A DNA stretch of 64,000 nucleotides. Source: Nitrincola schmidtii (lineage in GTDB: Bacteria > Pseudomonadota > Gammaproteobacteria > Pseudomonadales > Balneatricaceae). Shown in pieces: positions 35,307 to 44,961 of the stretch. The stretch is from the NCBI RefSeq assembly GCF_008973715.1, contig NZ_WBOL01000016.1:26821-90820 (forward strand). The letters run 5' to 3'. The number at the start of each line of letters is the position of its first letter. The first letter of the stretch is position 1. The notes under the pieces were generated by a model. The model was given only the letters and a program-made list of their open reading frames with translations, did no database searches and was not told where the DNA came from. A program made the position numbers and the translations under genes.

Positions 35307-35330
35307 AGCGTCTTTATAGAACGTTCGGTT
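35281..35330. promoter_or_regulatory. Inverted-repeat operator for the TetR-family repressor
   Basis: Two 18-base arms (35281-35298 and 35313-35330) are inverted copies matching at 14 of 18 positions, with a 14-base spacer. One arm fills the -35/-10 spacer and the other lies at the start of transcription. The second arm contains the perfect 8-base palindrome GAACGTTC. Placement suggests autorepression by the first gene of the operon. Confidence 0.65.
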
Positions 35331-35337
35331 TAAAAAC

Positions 35338-35982
35338 ATGACAAAAGGTAGACCCCTCACACACAGTCGTGAAAAGCTGTTGGAAAAAGGGATAGAACTC
35401 TTTCATCAACACGGTTACCACGGTACTGGACTCAACACGATTTTAGATGCCTGCCAGGTGTCTAAAGGATCTTTTTATAACTTCTTTGATAGTAAAGAAG
35501 CTTATGCCATTGCTGTTATCGAGTTTTACCAAGCACTGGAAATTGATCGCTGGAACCAAGAGTTCTCGTTATTAGAAGGCAATCATTTTGTAAAGTTAGG
35601 CAAAGCTTTAGCTCAAATGATTGAAGAGCTGGACAGTTGCAACGAAAATGTCGGCTGCTTAATTGCCAATCTTTCGGGAGAAATCGGTAATGCCTCACCA
35701 GAACTCAGACAGGCGATCAAACAAGCGACTCAGCGCGTAATACGACTGATAACGGAAGACTTTTTGATCTGCCAACAAGAGGGTAGCGTAAGGACCGATT
35801 TGCCAGCTAATACATTGGCGCAAATGCTTTGGGACTGCTGGCAAGGTGCCCTGTTACGAATGAAAGTCGAAGACTCCCGTGCGCCGTTACGTCAAACCAT
35901 CACATTACTGTGGGAACATATTTTACCTCCGCAGACGTCACCTCAATCTGAATTTGCTCTAATTAAGGATAAACAGGCATGA
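35338..35982 (+). CDS. TetR/AcrR family transcriptional repressor
   Basis: A 214-aa regulator. The N-terminal helix-turn-helix (about residues 8-55) carries the TetR pattern LFHQHGYHGTGLNTILDAC and VSKGSFYNFFDSKEAY. The C-terminal ligand domain is of the TetR_C type seen in NemR/YcdC-like proteins; three or more cysteines (including SCNENVGC) could allow sensing of electrophiles, which is speculative. It is the first gene of a four-gene efflux operon: its stop overlaps the next start (ATGA), so the repressor is made with the pump. Confidence 0.92.
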   Translation: MTKGRPLTHSREKLLEKGIELFHQHGYHGTGLNTILDACQVSKGSFYNFFDSKEAYAIAVIEFYQALEIDRWNQEFSLLEGNHFVKLGKALAQMIEELDSCNENVGCLIANLSGEIGNASPELRQAIKQATQRVIRLITEDFLICQQEGSVRTDLPANTLAQMLWDCWQGALLRMKVEDSRAPLRQTITLLWEHILPPQTSPQSEFALIKDKQA

Positions 35983-37046
35983 AAACCCACCAAACATCTC
36001 TGAGTAAGTCACTCTCCATTACACTACTCAGTGTTGGTCTTGTGTTTGCAGCTAATAGTGTCGCTCAACAAGGTCAAGGCCTTCCGGCAGAAGTGTTTCA
36101 AGTAGAATCCAGTTCCCTGAACCACGTGCTGACGACCGTTGGAACATTACGTGCCAACGAAGCCGTGATCCTTCGCCCTGAAATTAGTGGTCGTGTATCC
36201 TCCATCTTGTTCAGGGAAGGTGAGATCATCGAAAAAGACCAGCCCTTGATAGAGTTAGACAACACATCCTATGCTGCAGAGCTCGCACAAGCACAAGCCC
36301 AAGCCAATCTCAGTCGTATCGAATATCAGCGTGCGGCAGATTTGTTAGAACGACGCGTTGGATCACAAACCGATCGAGACACTCGCTTAGCGCAATTGCG
36401 TGTCAATGAAGCTCAAGTTCAACTGGCGCAAGCGCAACTGGCCAAAACAACACTGCTGGCTCCTTTTGCCGGTGAAGTGGGACTTCGCTATGTGAGCCCC
36501 GGTGACTTTGTTTCTGCTGGTCAGGATCTCGTTGAAGTGGTCGACACTCACGAAATGAAACTTGATTTTACGCTACCTGAGAGGAATATCTCTCAGATAC
36601 AAGTAGGTCAAACGATTGAAGTGGTTGTAGACGCACTGCCAGGACAAGCCTTTCAAGGCGAAATTTATGCCATTTCTCCCTCTTCTCGCTCCGGCAGTCA
36701 TAATTTAAGCATCCGAGCTCGAATTCCGAATGAAGATGGACAGCTACGCCCTGGGCTGTTTGCTCGCATCACCATCATTACCGGTCAAGATCCCGATGCC
36801 TTAATGGTGCCAGAAGCAGCGATCATCCCGCAAAACAATGAATTTTTTATCATGCGTTTAAATGATGAAAACCAGGTCAGCCTTGTCCCTGTCACCTTGG
36901 GTAGCCGCCGTATCGGTGAAGTGCAAATCCTCAGTGGTCTTGAAGTCGGTGATGTCATCGTAACTGCGGGACATATCAAACTTCGCCCGGGCATGCCTGT
37001 TACGCCACTTTTTCCTCAGAATGACACGCAAGGATCCGATGCATGA
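35979..37046 (+). CDS. RND efflux periplasmic adaptor (membrane fusion protein)
   Basis: A 355-aa adaptor linking an RND pump to an outer membrane channel. A signal peptide (about 1-28, ending before QQGQG) is followed by a biotinyl-lipoyl-like half (VSSILFREGEIIEKDQPL), an alpha-helical hairpin (about 85-150, alanine- and glutamine-rich) and beta-barrel segments with RPGLFARI. It begins at the ATGA overlap with the regulator and ends in an ATGA overlap with the pump gene. Confidence 0.93.
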   Translation: MKTHQTSLSKSLSITLLSVGLVFAANSVAQQGQGLPAEVFQVESSSLNHVLTTVGTLRANEAVILRPEISGRVSSILFREGEIIEKDQPLIELDNTSYAAELAQAQAQANLSRIEYQRAADLLERRVGSQTDRDTRLAQLRVNEAQVQLAQAQLAKTTLLAPFAGEVGLRYVSPGDFVSAGQDLVEVVDTHEMKLDFTLPERNISQIQVGQTIEVVVDALPGQAFQGEIYAISPSSRSGSHNLSIRARIPNEDGQLRPGLFARITIITGQDPDALMVPEAAIIPQNNEFFIMRLNDENQVSLVPVTLGSRRIGEVQILSGLEVGDVIVTAGHIKLRPGMPVTPLFPQNDTQGSDA

Positions 37047-40000
37047 TACTGTCTGACATCAGTATAAAACGTCCCGTGCTTGCCACGGTGATCAGTTTAT
37101 TGATATTGCTGGTAGGTCTTATCTCTTACGATCGACTTACCGTGCGTGAATACCCAAAAATCGATACCCCAGTAGTTACCGTTGACACACGCTACTCCGG
37201 TGCCAGTGCGTCTATTATTGAATCTCAAGTCACCAAAATTATAGAAGATTCACTGTCGGGTATTGAAGGCATCGACTTTATGAGTTCGATCAGCCGTTCA
37301 GAACGCAGCCAGATCAGTGTCACCTTCCGTATTGATCGCGATCCAGACTCTGCCGCCAATGATGTGCGTGATCGCGTCAGCCGTGTTCGTGGCATGCTTC
37401 CCGACGACATTGACGAGCCTGTCGTGGCAAAGTCAGAAGCCGATGCTCAACCCATTATGTGGTTAGCCATCTCTTCAGATGTCCATGATCCCATGGAAGT
37501 GACTGACTTTGCTCAGCGCCGTGTTCGTGACCCTCTACAAACCGTCACGGGCGTTGCCAATGTTCAACTCGGTGGTGAGCGCCGTTATGCGATGCGGATC
37601 TGGTTAGATCCTGAGCGTATGGCTGCATATCAAGTAGTCCCCCAAGATATTGAAGCGGCTCTGTTGGCGCAAAATATTGAACTGCCTGCGGGCCGTATCG
37701 AAAGTGTCGATCGCGAATTCACTATCTTGGCACAAACTGACCTAAACGAAACGGAAGAGTTTGAACAGATCATCATTCGTCAGGATGATGCTTATCTGGT
37801 TCGCGTGTCGGATGTAGCACGTGTCGAAATCGCACCGGAAGCGTCACGAAACTACGCACGCTTTAACGGCGTTAACGCACAAGGCTTGGGTATTGTTCGT
37901 CAATCGACTGCAAACCCATTGGATGTTTCTGACGGCGTTAGAGCGATGATCGCAACAATTGTGCCCACACTACCAGAAGGCATGAAACTAGAAGTCGCTT
38001 ATGACTCCTCCATCTTTATCGAGCGATCGATTGAGTCGGTATATCAAACCTTAATGATCGCTGGCATTTTAGTGGTCATCGTTATTTTCTTCTTCCTCAG
38101 AAACCCCAGAGCAACCTTGATTCCGGTGGTCACCATTCCATTATCGCTGATTGGTGCATTTGGGATGATGTTCCTAATGGACTTCTCCATCAACACACTG
38201 ACCCTACTCGCACTGGTATTGGCAATCGGGTTGGTCGTGGATGATGCGATCGTTATGCTTGAAAACATTTTCAGACATGTAGAAGAAGGACTGGACCCGA
38301 TTCAGGCTGCATTTAAAGGCAGTAAAGAGATAGGGTTTGCGATTGTTGCTACGACCGCCACGTTGGTTGCCGTTTTCGTTCCTGTGAGTTTTGCCAGTGG
38401 GCAAACTGGCCGACTCTTTACCGAGTTTGCCTTAACACTGGCCGGTGCCGTGGTAGTGTCCACCTTTATTGCCCTAACACTCTCCCCCATGCTGTGCTCT
38501 CGGCTACTACATCATGAGAAAAAGCACAGTGCAATCTTCAACTTAATCGAAGGTTGGTTAGTGGGTTTGAGCAATGGCTACCACTGGTTGTTAGAAAAAA
38601 CATTAAATGCGCGTATTTTTGCACTCGCGTTAATGTTTGCAAGCTTGGCAGGTACGGTGTATTTCTATCAACAACTTCCGCAAGAGCTGGCTCCTATAGA
38701 AGACCGTGGCACGATCATGACGTTCTCTGTAAACCCAGACGGCTCATCAGTTGAATATGTCAATCGCTATGCCAAACAGGTGGAAGCCATCATCAATAAT
38801 GTTCCTGAGAGAACTCAGCACTTTGGCATCACTGGATTCCCCAGTGAAACCAACTCGTTAACCTTTGTTCGCTTACAAGACTGGGAAGACCGCTCTCGTT
38901 CGCAACAAGACATAGCTGCCGAACTCACCGGTCAGTTATATGGTGGTGTACCCGGTAACATGTCTTTCGCCATCAACCTGCCCTCTTTAGGCCAAAGCTT
39001 TATCTCTCGCCCTGTTGAATTCATTATTCAAACCACAGGCGAATATGAAGACTTAAAGGTCATCACGGACCAAATGTTAGCAAAAATTGCTGAAAATCCT
39101 AATTTCCAGCAAGTGGATACCGACCTAAAGTTAAACAAACCTGAAATACAACTAACACTGAACCGTGAAAAAGTGGCAGAAGCAGGTCTAAGTGTGGCTG
39201 AAGTCGGTCGTAGTCTAGAAACCTACATGTCAGGCCGCTCTCTGACGCGCTTTAAAAAAGGTGGTGAACAATACGATGTTATTCTTCAAATTGAAGATGA
39301 ATTCCGTCGCACACGTGATGACCTGTCTCGCATCAATGTTCGCTCTTCAACGGGTGAAATGATTCAACTCAGCAATTTAATTACCGTTGAAGAAACAGTT
39401 GCACCACGAGAACTGAATCACTTTAACAAACTAAAAGCAGTGAAAATTCAGTCGATGCTAACACCCGGTTATAGCTTGGGAGACGCGTTGCAGTTCCTTG
39501 AAGAGACACTAGCGGAAGTCGATCCAGACGCACTGTTTGACTTTGCCGGTCAATCGCGTGAATTTAAAGAATCAGCCAACACCATGCAGGTCACTTTTAT
39601 CCTGTCACTGATCTTTATCTTCCTTGTGTTAGCGGCTCAGTTTGAAAGCTTTAAAAATCCGCTTATCATTATGTTGGCGGTACCACCTGCCTTGGCAGGC
39701 GGATTGATTGCGCTTTATTACTCGGGTGGCAGTATCAATATCTACAGCCAAATCGGCTTAATTACGTTGGTAGGACTGGTAACAAAGCATGGTATTCTGA
39801 TCATAGAATTTGCCAACCAGCTACAAGATAAAGGCCTAGAACTGCGCGAAGCGATTATCGAGGCAGCGTCTATGCGCTTGCGTCCCATACTGATGACCAC
39901 GGGCGCTACGGTTCTCGGTACCCTCCCCCTTGCTATGGCGGTGGGCGCTGGTGCAGAATCTCGCCATCAAATCGGCTGGGTCATTGTGGGTGGTATGTTA

Positions 40001-40096
40001 TTAGGGACCCTATTAACATTGTTTGTCATTCCGACAATCTATAGTATTTTTGGTAAACGTAACTTTACATTAGTTGAGCCTAATTATGAAAACTAA
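37043..40096 (+). CDS. RND family multidrug efflux transporter
   Basis: A 1017-aa inner-membrane proton-driven pump of the hydrophobe/amphiphile (HAE) family. It has 12 predicted helices and two large periplasmic loops. Proton-relay residues are visible in ALVLAIGLVVDDAIVMLEN (paired aspartates, near 400-408). The N-terminal FIKRP-like ISIKRPVLATVI and the ESRHQIGWVIVGG segment in the last helices fit the family. The closest groups by eye are MdtB/C- or VmeI-like pumps, but the substrate range cannot be read from sequence. Confidence 0.94.
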   Translation: MILSDISIKRPVLATVISLLILLVGLISYDRLTVREYPKIDTPVVTVDTRYSGASASIIESQVTKIIEDSLSGIEGIDFMSSISRSERSQISVTFRIDRDPDSAANDVRDRVSRVRGMLPDDIDEPVVAKSEADAQPIMWLAISSDVHDPMEVTDFAQRRVRDPLQTVTGVANVQLGGERRYAMRIWLDPERMAAYQVVPQDIEAALLAQNIELPAGRIESVDREFTILAQTDLNETEEFEQIIIRQDDAYLVRVSDVARVEIAPEASRNYARFNGVNAQGLGIVRQSTANPLDVSDGVRAMIATIVPTLPEGMKLEVAYDSSIFIERSIESVYQTLMIAGILVVIVIFFFLRNPRATLIPVVTIPLSLIGAFGMMFLMDFSINTLTLLALVLAIGLVVDDAIVMLENIFRHVEEGLDPIQAAFKGSKEIGFAIVATTATLVAVFVPVSFASGQTGRLFTEFALTLAGAVVVSTFIALTLSPMLCSRLLHHEKKHSAIFNLIEGWLVGLSNGYHWLLEKTLNARIFALALMFASLAGTVYFYQQLPQELAPIEDRGTIMTFSVNPDGSSVEYVNRYAKQVEAIINNVPERTQHFGITGFPSETNSLTFVRLQDWEDRSRSQQDIAAELTGQLYGGVPGNMSFAINLPSLGQSFISRPVEFIIQTTGEYEDLKVITDQMLAKIAENPNFQQVDTDLKLNKPEIQLTLNREKVAEAGLSVAEVGRSLETYMSGRSLTRFKKGGEQYDVILQIEDEFRRTRDDLSRINVRSSTGEMIQLSNLITVEETVAPRELNHFNKLKAVKIQSMLTPGYSLGDALQFLEETLAEVDPDALFDFAGQSREFKESANTMQVTFILSLIFIFLVLAAQFESFKNPLIIMLAVPPALAGGLIALYYSGGSINIYSQIGLITLVGLVTKHGILIIEFANQLQDKGLELREAIIEAASMRLRPILMTTGATVLGTLPLAMAVGAGAESRHQIGWVIVGGMLLGTLLTLFVIPTIYSIFGKRNFTLVEPNYEN

Positions 40097-40106
40097 GGAC
40101 TGTGCA

Positions 40107-41411
40107 GTGAAAACGCTTAAACGACTTCTTCTCCCATCGCTGATTAGCACCACGCTAGCCGTCTCGGGAATGGTTTCTGCTGGACCACTGGCAGACCTGT
40201 ATCAATTGGCTTTGGAAAACGATCCACAACTCAAGCGTGCTGAAGCTGAGTTTATGGCTGGGCAAGAGGCACCTATTCAAGGTCGAGCGGGATTGCTACC
40301 CAGAGCTGAGTTTAGAGCAAATACCTCGCATAACTCTGAACGTGCAGCCAATGGCGCTAGAGGCTCAACGGGCTACACAGTGTCTTTATCTCAACCTGTA
40401 TTTAATGCCAACAGCTACTATAACTTTAAGCGTTCAGAGCTAATTGCGGAAAATGCTGCGACTACTTTCGAACAAGCAGAGCAACAAATCATTATCCGCA
40501 GTGTTGAAGCCTATCTTGAAGTACTAAGATCGATGAGCACTTTAGACAATGCACTCGCCCAAGAACGTGCATTGCAGCGTCGTTTAGATCAAGTGAATGC
40601 TCAATTTGAAGTCGGCTTAATAGCCATTACAGATGTTCAAGAAGCGCAAGCAGCCTATGACTTAGCCGTTGTTCAACGTATTGATGCGGAGGGTTCGCTC
40701 AGTAATCGCTATGAAGCACTGGAGCGTCTAGCTGGACAACCCTTTAATGATCTTGCTTATCTAAGCTCGGATTTTCCCGTAGTAGCTGTTGAGCCTAACG
40801 ATCCGCAACCCTGGATTTCAAAGGCACTGCAAGATAACTTGAACCTTCGACTTGCAGAAACACAAACAGAAATATTACGTCGAAACGCGCAGAGTATCCG
40901 TGGGAATCGTTTACCCGAAGTGAGTGTAGGTATAAGCCACAATAATAGCCGCAGTCATGGCGCAATGAATGATAGCTGGCAAGATAACAACACCATTCAA
41001 CTAAGCATGAGTGTTCCATTATTTGCAGGCGGTGGACTCAGTTCACAGCAACGCCAAGCAGAACATGAGCAGATCGCATCTGTTCATCAAAGCGAAGATA
41101 CACGCCGTGCGGTGATTGAAGGCACCCGTTCGCTAGTCAGAACCCTTCAAACCAGTGCTCAAGGCGTTAAAGCGCGCCAACAAAGCATACTGTCACGTGA
41201 AACTGCATTAAGGGCCACTGAAGAAGGTTTTAACGTGGGTACACGTAACGTTGTTGATGTGTTGCAAGCTGAGCAAAATCTGTTTGAAGCGCGTCAAGCC
41301 TATGAAAATGCACGTATTGATCATATCAATGCGCTTTTTCAGTTTAAGCAGACAATCGGTACACTAAGCCCTGATGATCTGTTTGCATTAGATGAGTGGC
41401 TAGTCGATTAA
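40107..41411 (+). CDS. TolC-family outer membrane channel protein
   Basis: A 434-aa outer membrane factor for type I secretion or efflux. It has a signal peptide (cut near SAG at about residue 26) and two TolC repeats of long helices and strands, with GLIAITDVQEAQAAYD in the first and its counterpart NVGTRNVVDVLQAEQNLFEARQ in the second. GTG 40107 is chosen as start: it has an AAGGA site and leaves a clean signal peptide, whereas upstream ATGs (40074, 40086) would overlap the pump gene. It completes the tripartite pump. A hairpin follows the stop. Confidence 0.9.
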   Translation: MKTLKRLLLPSLISTTLAVSGMVSAGPLADLYQLALENDPQLKRAEAEFMAGQEAPIQGRAGLLPRAEFRANTSHNSERAANGARGSTGYTVSLSQPVFNANSYYNFKRSELIAENAATTFEQAEQQIIIRSVEAYLEVLRSMSTLDNALAQERALQRRLDQVNAQFEVGLIAITDVQEAQAAYDLAVVQRIDAEGSLSNRYEALERLAGQPFNDLAYLSSDFPVVAVEPNDPQPWISKALQDNLNLRLAETQTEILRRNAQSIRGNRLPEVSVGISHNNSRSHGAMNDSWQDNNTIQLSMSVPLFAGGGLSSQQRQAEHEQIASVHQSEDTRRAVIEGTRSLVRTLQTSAQGVKARQQSILSRETALRATEEGFNVGTRNVVDVLQAEQNLFEARQAYENARIDHINALFQFKQTIGTLSPDDLFALDEWLVD

Positions 41412-41419
41412 GTTAATTT

Positions 41420-41454
41420 TTTGTACTTCGCTTGGTTATCGAGCGAAGTACAAA
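41420..41454. terminator. Hairpin between convergent genes (probable bidirectional terminator)
   Basis: A perfect 13-bp stem TTTGTACTTCGCT/AGCGAAGTACAAA with a 9-base loop lies between the 3' ends of the efflux operon and the convergent 213-aa gene. Uridine tracts are poor on both strands, so it may work with Rho or as an mRNA end-stabilising hairpin. Confidence 0.65.
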
Positions 41455-41460
41455 CCTATT

Positions 41461-42102
41461 TTAATGAAGCGTGATGCCCAATGGTTTGACTTGTTCCTTC
41501 ATTTCATCAAAACGCTCTCTTAACGTTTCTAACGGGAACAAACCAAAGTCCAAAGGATCTTTAGGTAACTCGTACCAATCCAATGACCAAACACGCGTCA
41601 TTAATTCAAATTCACCAATTAACGCATCCATAAAAATCATGACCGCTTCAACACGTGGATCCATATCCAAGATATCAGGAAGATCATCTAGATAAACCGC
41701 TAATTGCAGCTTACCTTCGATCAATCGCAGCGAACACCAAAACTCATCAATTTGACAGACATCATCACCCAAATTGACACGAGCAGGTACTGGGTTACAA
41801 CGCTCATTAAAAGCTTTAAATTGAATACCACTCAGTGCAGGGGCCATGCTAACCAAACTAAGAACAGAATGAATAGACTCTGGGTAGCCGTCACAGCCAA
41901 AAACCATCTCTACGGGGCCTTCATCCGCATCTCGTTCAAAGTGAAAAGTCAGGTTTCGATCTATTTTTTGTAATGAGACACGATACTCTTCAAGCAAGTG
42001 TTCATCATCAAAATAGGCATCACCTTGACTCTCAAGCAACTTATCAAGAGTCTTTTCAATTTGGCTCCAAAAAGCCTGTATCTGTTCAAAATCTGTGATC
42101 AT
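41461..42102 (-). CDS. Conserved-looking hypothetical protein
   Basis: A 213-aa soluble, acidic protein that I do not recognise. It has no signal peptide or membrane segment and starts with a helical region (residues about 1-45), followed by strands such as FGCDGYPESIHSVL and QIDEFWCSLRLIEGKLQLAVYLDD. It is a clean ORF with normal codon use, flanked by a hairpin at its 3' end and by dcd 38 bases upstream's end. Function unknown. Confidence 0.7.
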   Translation of the reverse strand: MITDFEQIQAFWSQIEKTLDKLLESQGDAYFDDEHLLEEYRVSLQKIDRNLTFHFERDADEGPVEMVFGCDGYPESIHSVLSLVSMAPALSGIQFKAFNERCNPVPARVNLGDDVCQIDEFWCSLRLIEGKLQLAVYLDDLPDILDMDPRVEAVMIFMDALIGEFELMTRVWSLDWYELPKDPLDFGLFPLETLRERFDEMKEQVKPLGITLH

Positions 42103-42140
42103 AGATCCTCGAGTGATTTATTGTCGGCTCATCTAAACCT

Positions 42141-42707
42141 TTAGGTTCTGGGAACCACGACACCTGTTTGCCCTTGATATTTGCCCGCTCTGTCTTTGTA
42201 AGATGTTTCACATACCTCATCTGCTCCTAGGAAAAGCATCTGAGCCACACCTTCGTTGGCATATATTCTTGCAGGCAAGGGCGTTGTATTGGAAAACTCA
42301 AGGGTGACGTGACCTTCCCACTCAGGTTCCAGCGGTGTCACGTTAACAATGATGCCACAACGAGCATACGTACTTTTTCCTAAACAGATGGTCAGCACAT
42401 CTCTTGGAATACGAAAATATTCAACCGTTCTTGCTAAGGCAAAAGAGTTAGGTGGAATAATGCACACATCGGATTTCACATCAACAAAACTGCGTTCATC
42501 GAACTGTTTTGGATCTACAATGCTAGAATTGATGTTAGTGAAGATTTTAAACTCGTCTGCACAACGCACATCGTAGCCGTAACTTGATGTTCCATAAGAC
42601 ACAATAGGCTGATTATTTTCGCGTCGAACCTGGTGAGGCTCAAACGGATCAATCATCTGTTGTTCTTGCGCCATCCTGCGAATCCAGCGATCTGATTTGA
42701 TACCCAT
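42141..42707 (-). CDS. dcd: dCTP deaminase
   Basis: A 188-aa enzyme that deaminates dCTP to dUTP for dTMP synthesis. It has the family opening [13 protein letters not shown], the active-site stretch with [13 protein letters not shown] (near 42-54), [24 protein letters not shown] (near 115-138) with the catalytic Glu, and a C-terminal GQTGVVVP lid. Length is close to E. coli Dcd (193 aa). Immediately upstream lies the mrp terminator, so it has its own promoter. Confidence 0.97.
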   Translation of the reverse strand: MGIKSDRWIRRMAQEQQMIDPFEPHQVRRENNQPIVSYGTSSYGYDVRCADEFKIFTNINSSIVDPKQFDERSFVDVKSDVCIIPPNSFALARTVEYFRIPRDVLTICLGKSTYARCGIIVNVTPLEPEWEGHVTLEFSNTTPLPARIYANEGVAQMLFLGADEVCETSYKDRAGKYQGQTGVVVPRT

Positions 42708-42761
42708 ACACGCTCACAATGTTGTCTGAATCAGTAAAACGTCTATTTTAACCTGATAGAC

Positions 42762-42792
42762 AAAAAAAAACCGCCCCTTTTTACAGGGGCGG
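42762..42792 (-). terminator. Strong rho-independent terminator of mrp (minus strand)
   Basis: On the minus strand, an 8-bp GC stem CCGCCCCT/AGGGGCGG with a 6-base loop is followed by nine uridines (42770-42762). It ends the mrp transcript 52 bases after the stop codon. Confidence 0.92.
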
Positions 42793-42843
42793 CAATAACC
42801 TGATACTTAACTCAATGGGAACAAACTTCTTACTACTAGCGTA

Positions 42844-43689
42844 TCAGTCGTTGTAGACAGCGATCTTGGGGCCTGAGTTCCCAGCCGCTGCAATTTTTTG
42901 AGTCTTTTCTGCTAATTTTTTCGCAATATCACGGTAAATATCAGCAATTCGACCTGCTGGCTCAGCAGCCACACTCGGAGTACCGGTATCCGTTTGTTCA
43001 CGAATAGACGTTAACAACGGAAGCTGACCTAAAAGCTCTGTTTGATACTCTTGTGCGATGCGCTCACCACCACCCGAACCAAATATCGCTTCCTCATGTC
43101 CACAGGCACTGCAGATATGTAAGCTCATATTTTCAACCACACCCAGTACCGGAATGTCCACTTTACGGAACATTTCGATACCTTTTTTGCAATCAAGCAA
43201 AGCGATATCTTGAGGTGTGGTTACAATCACTGCACCCGTAACTGGCACTTTTTGTGAAAGTGTCAGTTGAATATCACCGGTACCCGGTGGCATATCGACC
43301 ACCAAGTAATCGAGATTATCCCAACGGGTCTGCATCATAATTTGCTGTAATGCACCCGCCGCCATAGGGCCACGCCATACCATGGGTGTAGAATCCGTCA
43401 CCATAAAGCTCATCGACATCACTTGAATACCATGCGCTTCTAAGGGTAAAAAATGCTTATCAACATCCGCTTTCGGACGCGTGCCTGAAGGAATGCCCAG
43501 CATCATACCCTGACTAGGCCCATAAATATCAGCGTCCAGAATGCCAGTACGGTAACCTTCTGCTGCCAAAGCCAGCGCAATATTGACTGCAGTCGTCGAT
43601 TTACCAACACCACCCTTTCCTGAGGCAACAGCAATAATCTGTTTGACTCCCTCAAGACCTTGTGGAGCGCCCATCTGTTGTACTGACAT
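42844..43689 (-). CDS. Mrp/NBP35-type iron-sulfur carrier P-loop ATPase, short form
   Basis: A 281-aa Mrp/ApbC homologue involved in Fe-S cluster transfer. It has the deviant Walker A GKGGVGKST (near 24-32), switch GILDADIYGPSQ, the DMPPGTGDIQLTL segment and the CSACGHEE CxxC cluster site (near 192-199). Unlike E. coli Mrp (369 aa) it has no N-terminal MIP18/DUF59 domain; about 20 residues precede the P-loop. The start has a GGAGAAG site. It is a short member of the family rather than a truncated gene. Confidence 0.92.
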   Translation of the reverse strand: MSVQQMGAPQGLEGVKQIIAVASGKGGVGKSTTAVNIALALAAEGYRTGILDADIYGPSQGMMLGIPSGTRPKADVDKHFLPLEAHGIQVMSMSFMVTDSTPMVWRGPMAAGALQQIMMQTRWDNLDYLVVDMPPGTGDIQLTLSQKVPVTGAVIVTTPQDIALLDCKKGIEMFRKVDIPVLGVVENMSLHICSACGHEEAIFGSGGGERIAQEYQTELLGQLPLLTSIREQTDTGTPSVAAEPAGRIADIYRDIAKKLAEKTQKIAAAGNSGPKIAVYND

Positions 43690-43825
43690 ATGATTACTTC
43701 TCCAAGACAGTTCTTTTTATATACTGTAACTATACAGCTTTATTTCCGACAAATTTACTAGGTTATAGAACTGAAAGCAACTCAGATTCCATAAGAATTA
43801 CTTATAGATCTGAGCATTATTAAGA

Positions 43826-44920
43826 TTATCGACGCACCAACCATACCCCACATTCCATGTGATCGGTGTATGGAAATTGATCAAACAATGCAAAACGTTC
43901 TATACGATGAGTTTCGCAAATGGTATGGAGATTGTCTTTTAAGGTGTCAGGATTGCAGGAAATGTACAAAATTCTATCGTATTCTATCACCTGCTGAACG
44001 GTATCAGGATCTAGCCCAGCCCTTGGCGGATCTACAAGAACTGTTCCAAAGTGACAGGTTTCAAGATCTAATCCGGCGACTTTGCGTGTCTCCAGTTCAC
44101 CCCGTAAAACCTTAACGAGATCCTCAGAGGGCATACGCAGCACGTCGATATTCTCGATGCCATTATCACGAATGTTATCACGAGCGGCTTGTACCGATGT
44201 TTTAGAAATTTCGGTCGCTACCACTCTGCGAAAGTTTTGCGCTAAGGGCAGTGTGAAATTACCGTTACCACAATAGAACTCAACCAAGTCAGACTCTTTT
44301 GCTCCGTCAGAGGTCACATCTAACGCCCATTCAATCATCTTAATACAGACTTGTGCGTTGGGTTGGGTAAAACTGTTTTCTGTTTGAATATAGCGATAGA
44401 CTCGGTCACCAATAGGCAAACTTTCAACCACATGATCACGACCCAAAACAATCTTTTTCTTGCGCGCACGACCGATCAAGTCAATGTTAAATTGCTGCTG
44501 CAAACGCATCGCTTCATTAACCCATTCATCACCGATTTGGCGGTGATATAACATGGATACCAGTAACTCACCCGATAACGTACTTAAGAAATCAATCTGA
44601 AATAAGCGGTATCTTAATTCATGTACTTTCGATATCTGCTCTAAAAAGTCAAACATCATGTCATGAATCGTGTTAGAGACCATAGGGCAGTGAGTTAATT
44701 TGACTGGCGAACGATTGTCACCGGGTTCAAACATCACATAGTTAAGGTCGTCACCGTCGTGCCAAGTGCGAAACTCGGCACGCATACGGTAATGTTCGGG
44801 AGGTGACGGGAAAAGATCAATTTCTGGTAAATCAAATTCAGAAAACTGAGCCAACACTCGCTGCTTCTTAGTAGCTAGCAACTCAATATAACGATCAGGT
44901 TCAACCTGAGGTAAGGACAT
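43826..44920 (-). CDS. trmA: tRNA (uracil-5-)-methyltransferase TrmA
   Basis: A 364-aa SAM-dependent enzyme making m5U54 in the tRNA T-loop. It has the SAM site EFYCGNGNFTLPLA (near 212-225), DPPRAGLD (near 299) and the catalytic Cys in ISCNPDTL (near 324), plus the C-terminal FDQFPYTDHMECGVWL. Length matches E. coli TrmA (366 aa). It lacks an Fe-S cysteine set, which separates it from RlmD. Confidence 0.97.
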   Translation of the reverse strand: MSLPQVEPDRYIELLATKKQRVLAQFSEFDLPEIDLFPSPPEHYRMRAEFRTWHDGDDLNYVMFEPGDNRSPVKLTHCPMVSNTIHDMMFDFLEQISKVHELRYRLFQIDFLSTLSGELLVSMLYHRQIGDEWVNEAMRLQQQFNIDLIGRARKKKIVLGRDHVVESLPIGDRVYRYIQTENSFTQPNAQVCIKMIEWALDVTSDGAKESDLVEFYCGNGNFTLPLAQNFRRVVATEISKTSVQAARDNIRDNGIENIDVLRMPSEDLVKVLRGELETRKVAGLDLETCHFGTVLVDPPRAGLDPDTVQQVIEYDRILYISCNPDTLKDNLHTICETHRIERFALFDQFPYTDHMECGVWLVRR

Positions 44921-44961
44921 ATCAGCCTCTGTCAGTTCACAAAAACAAAGGCAGAATAGTA

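Noticed and set aside
43053..44551. Open frames on the plus strand opposite mrp and trmA
   Set aside because: They are antisense to well-conserved genes and show no recognisable domain or ribosome site.
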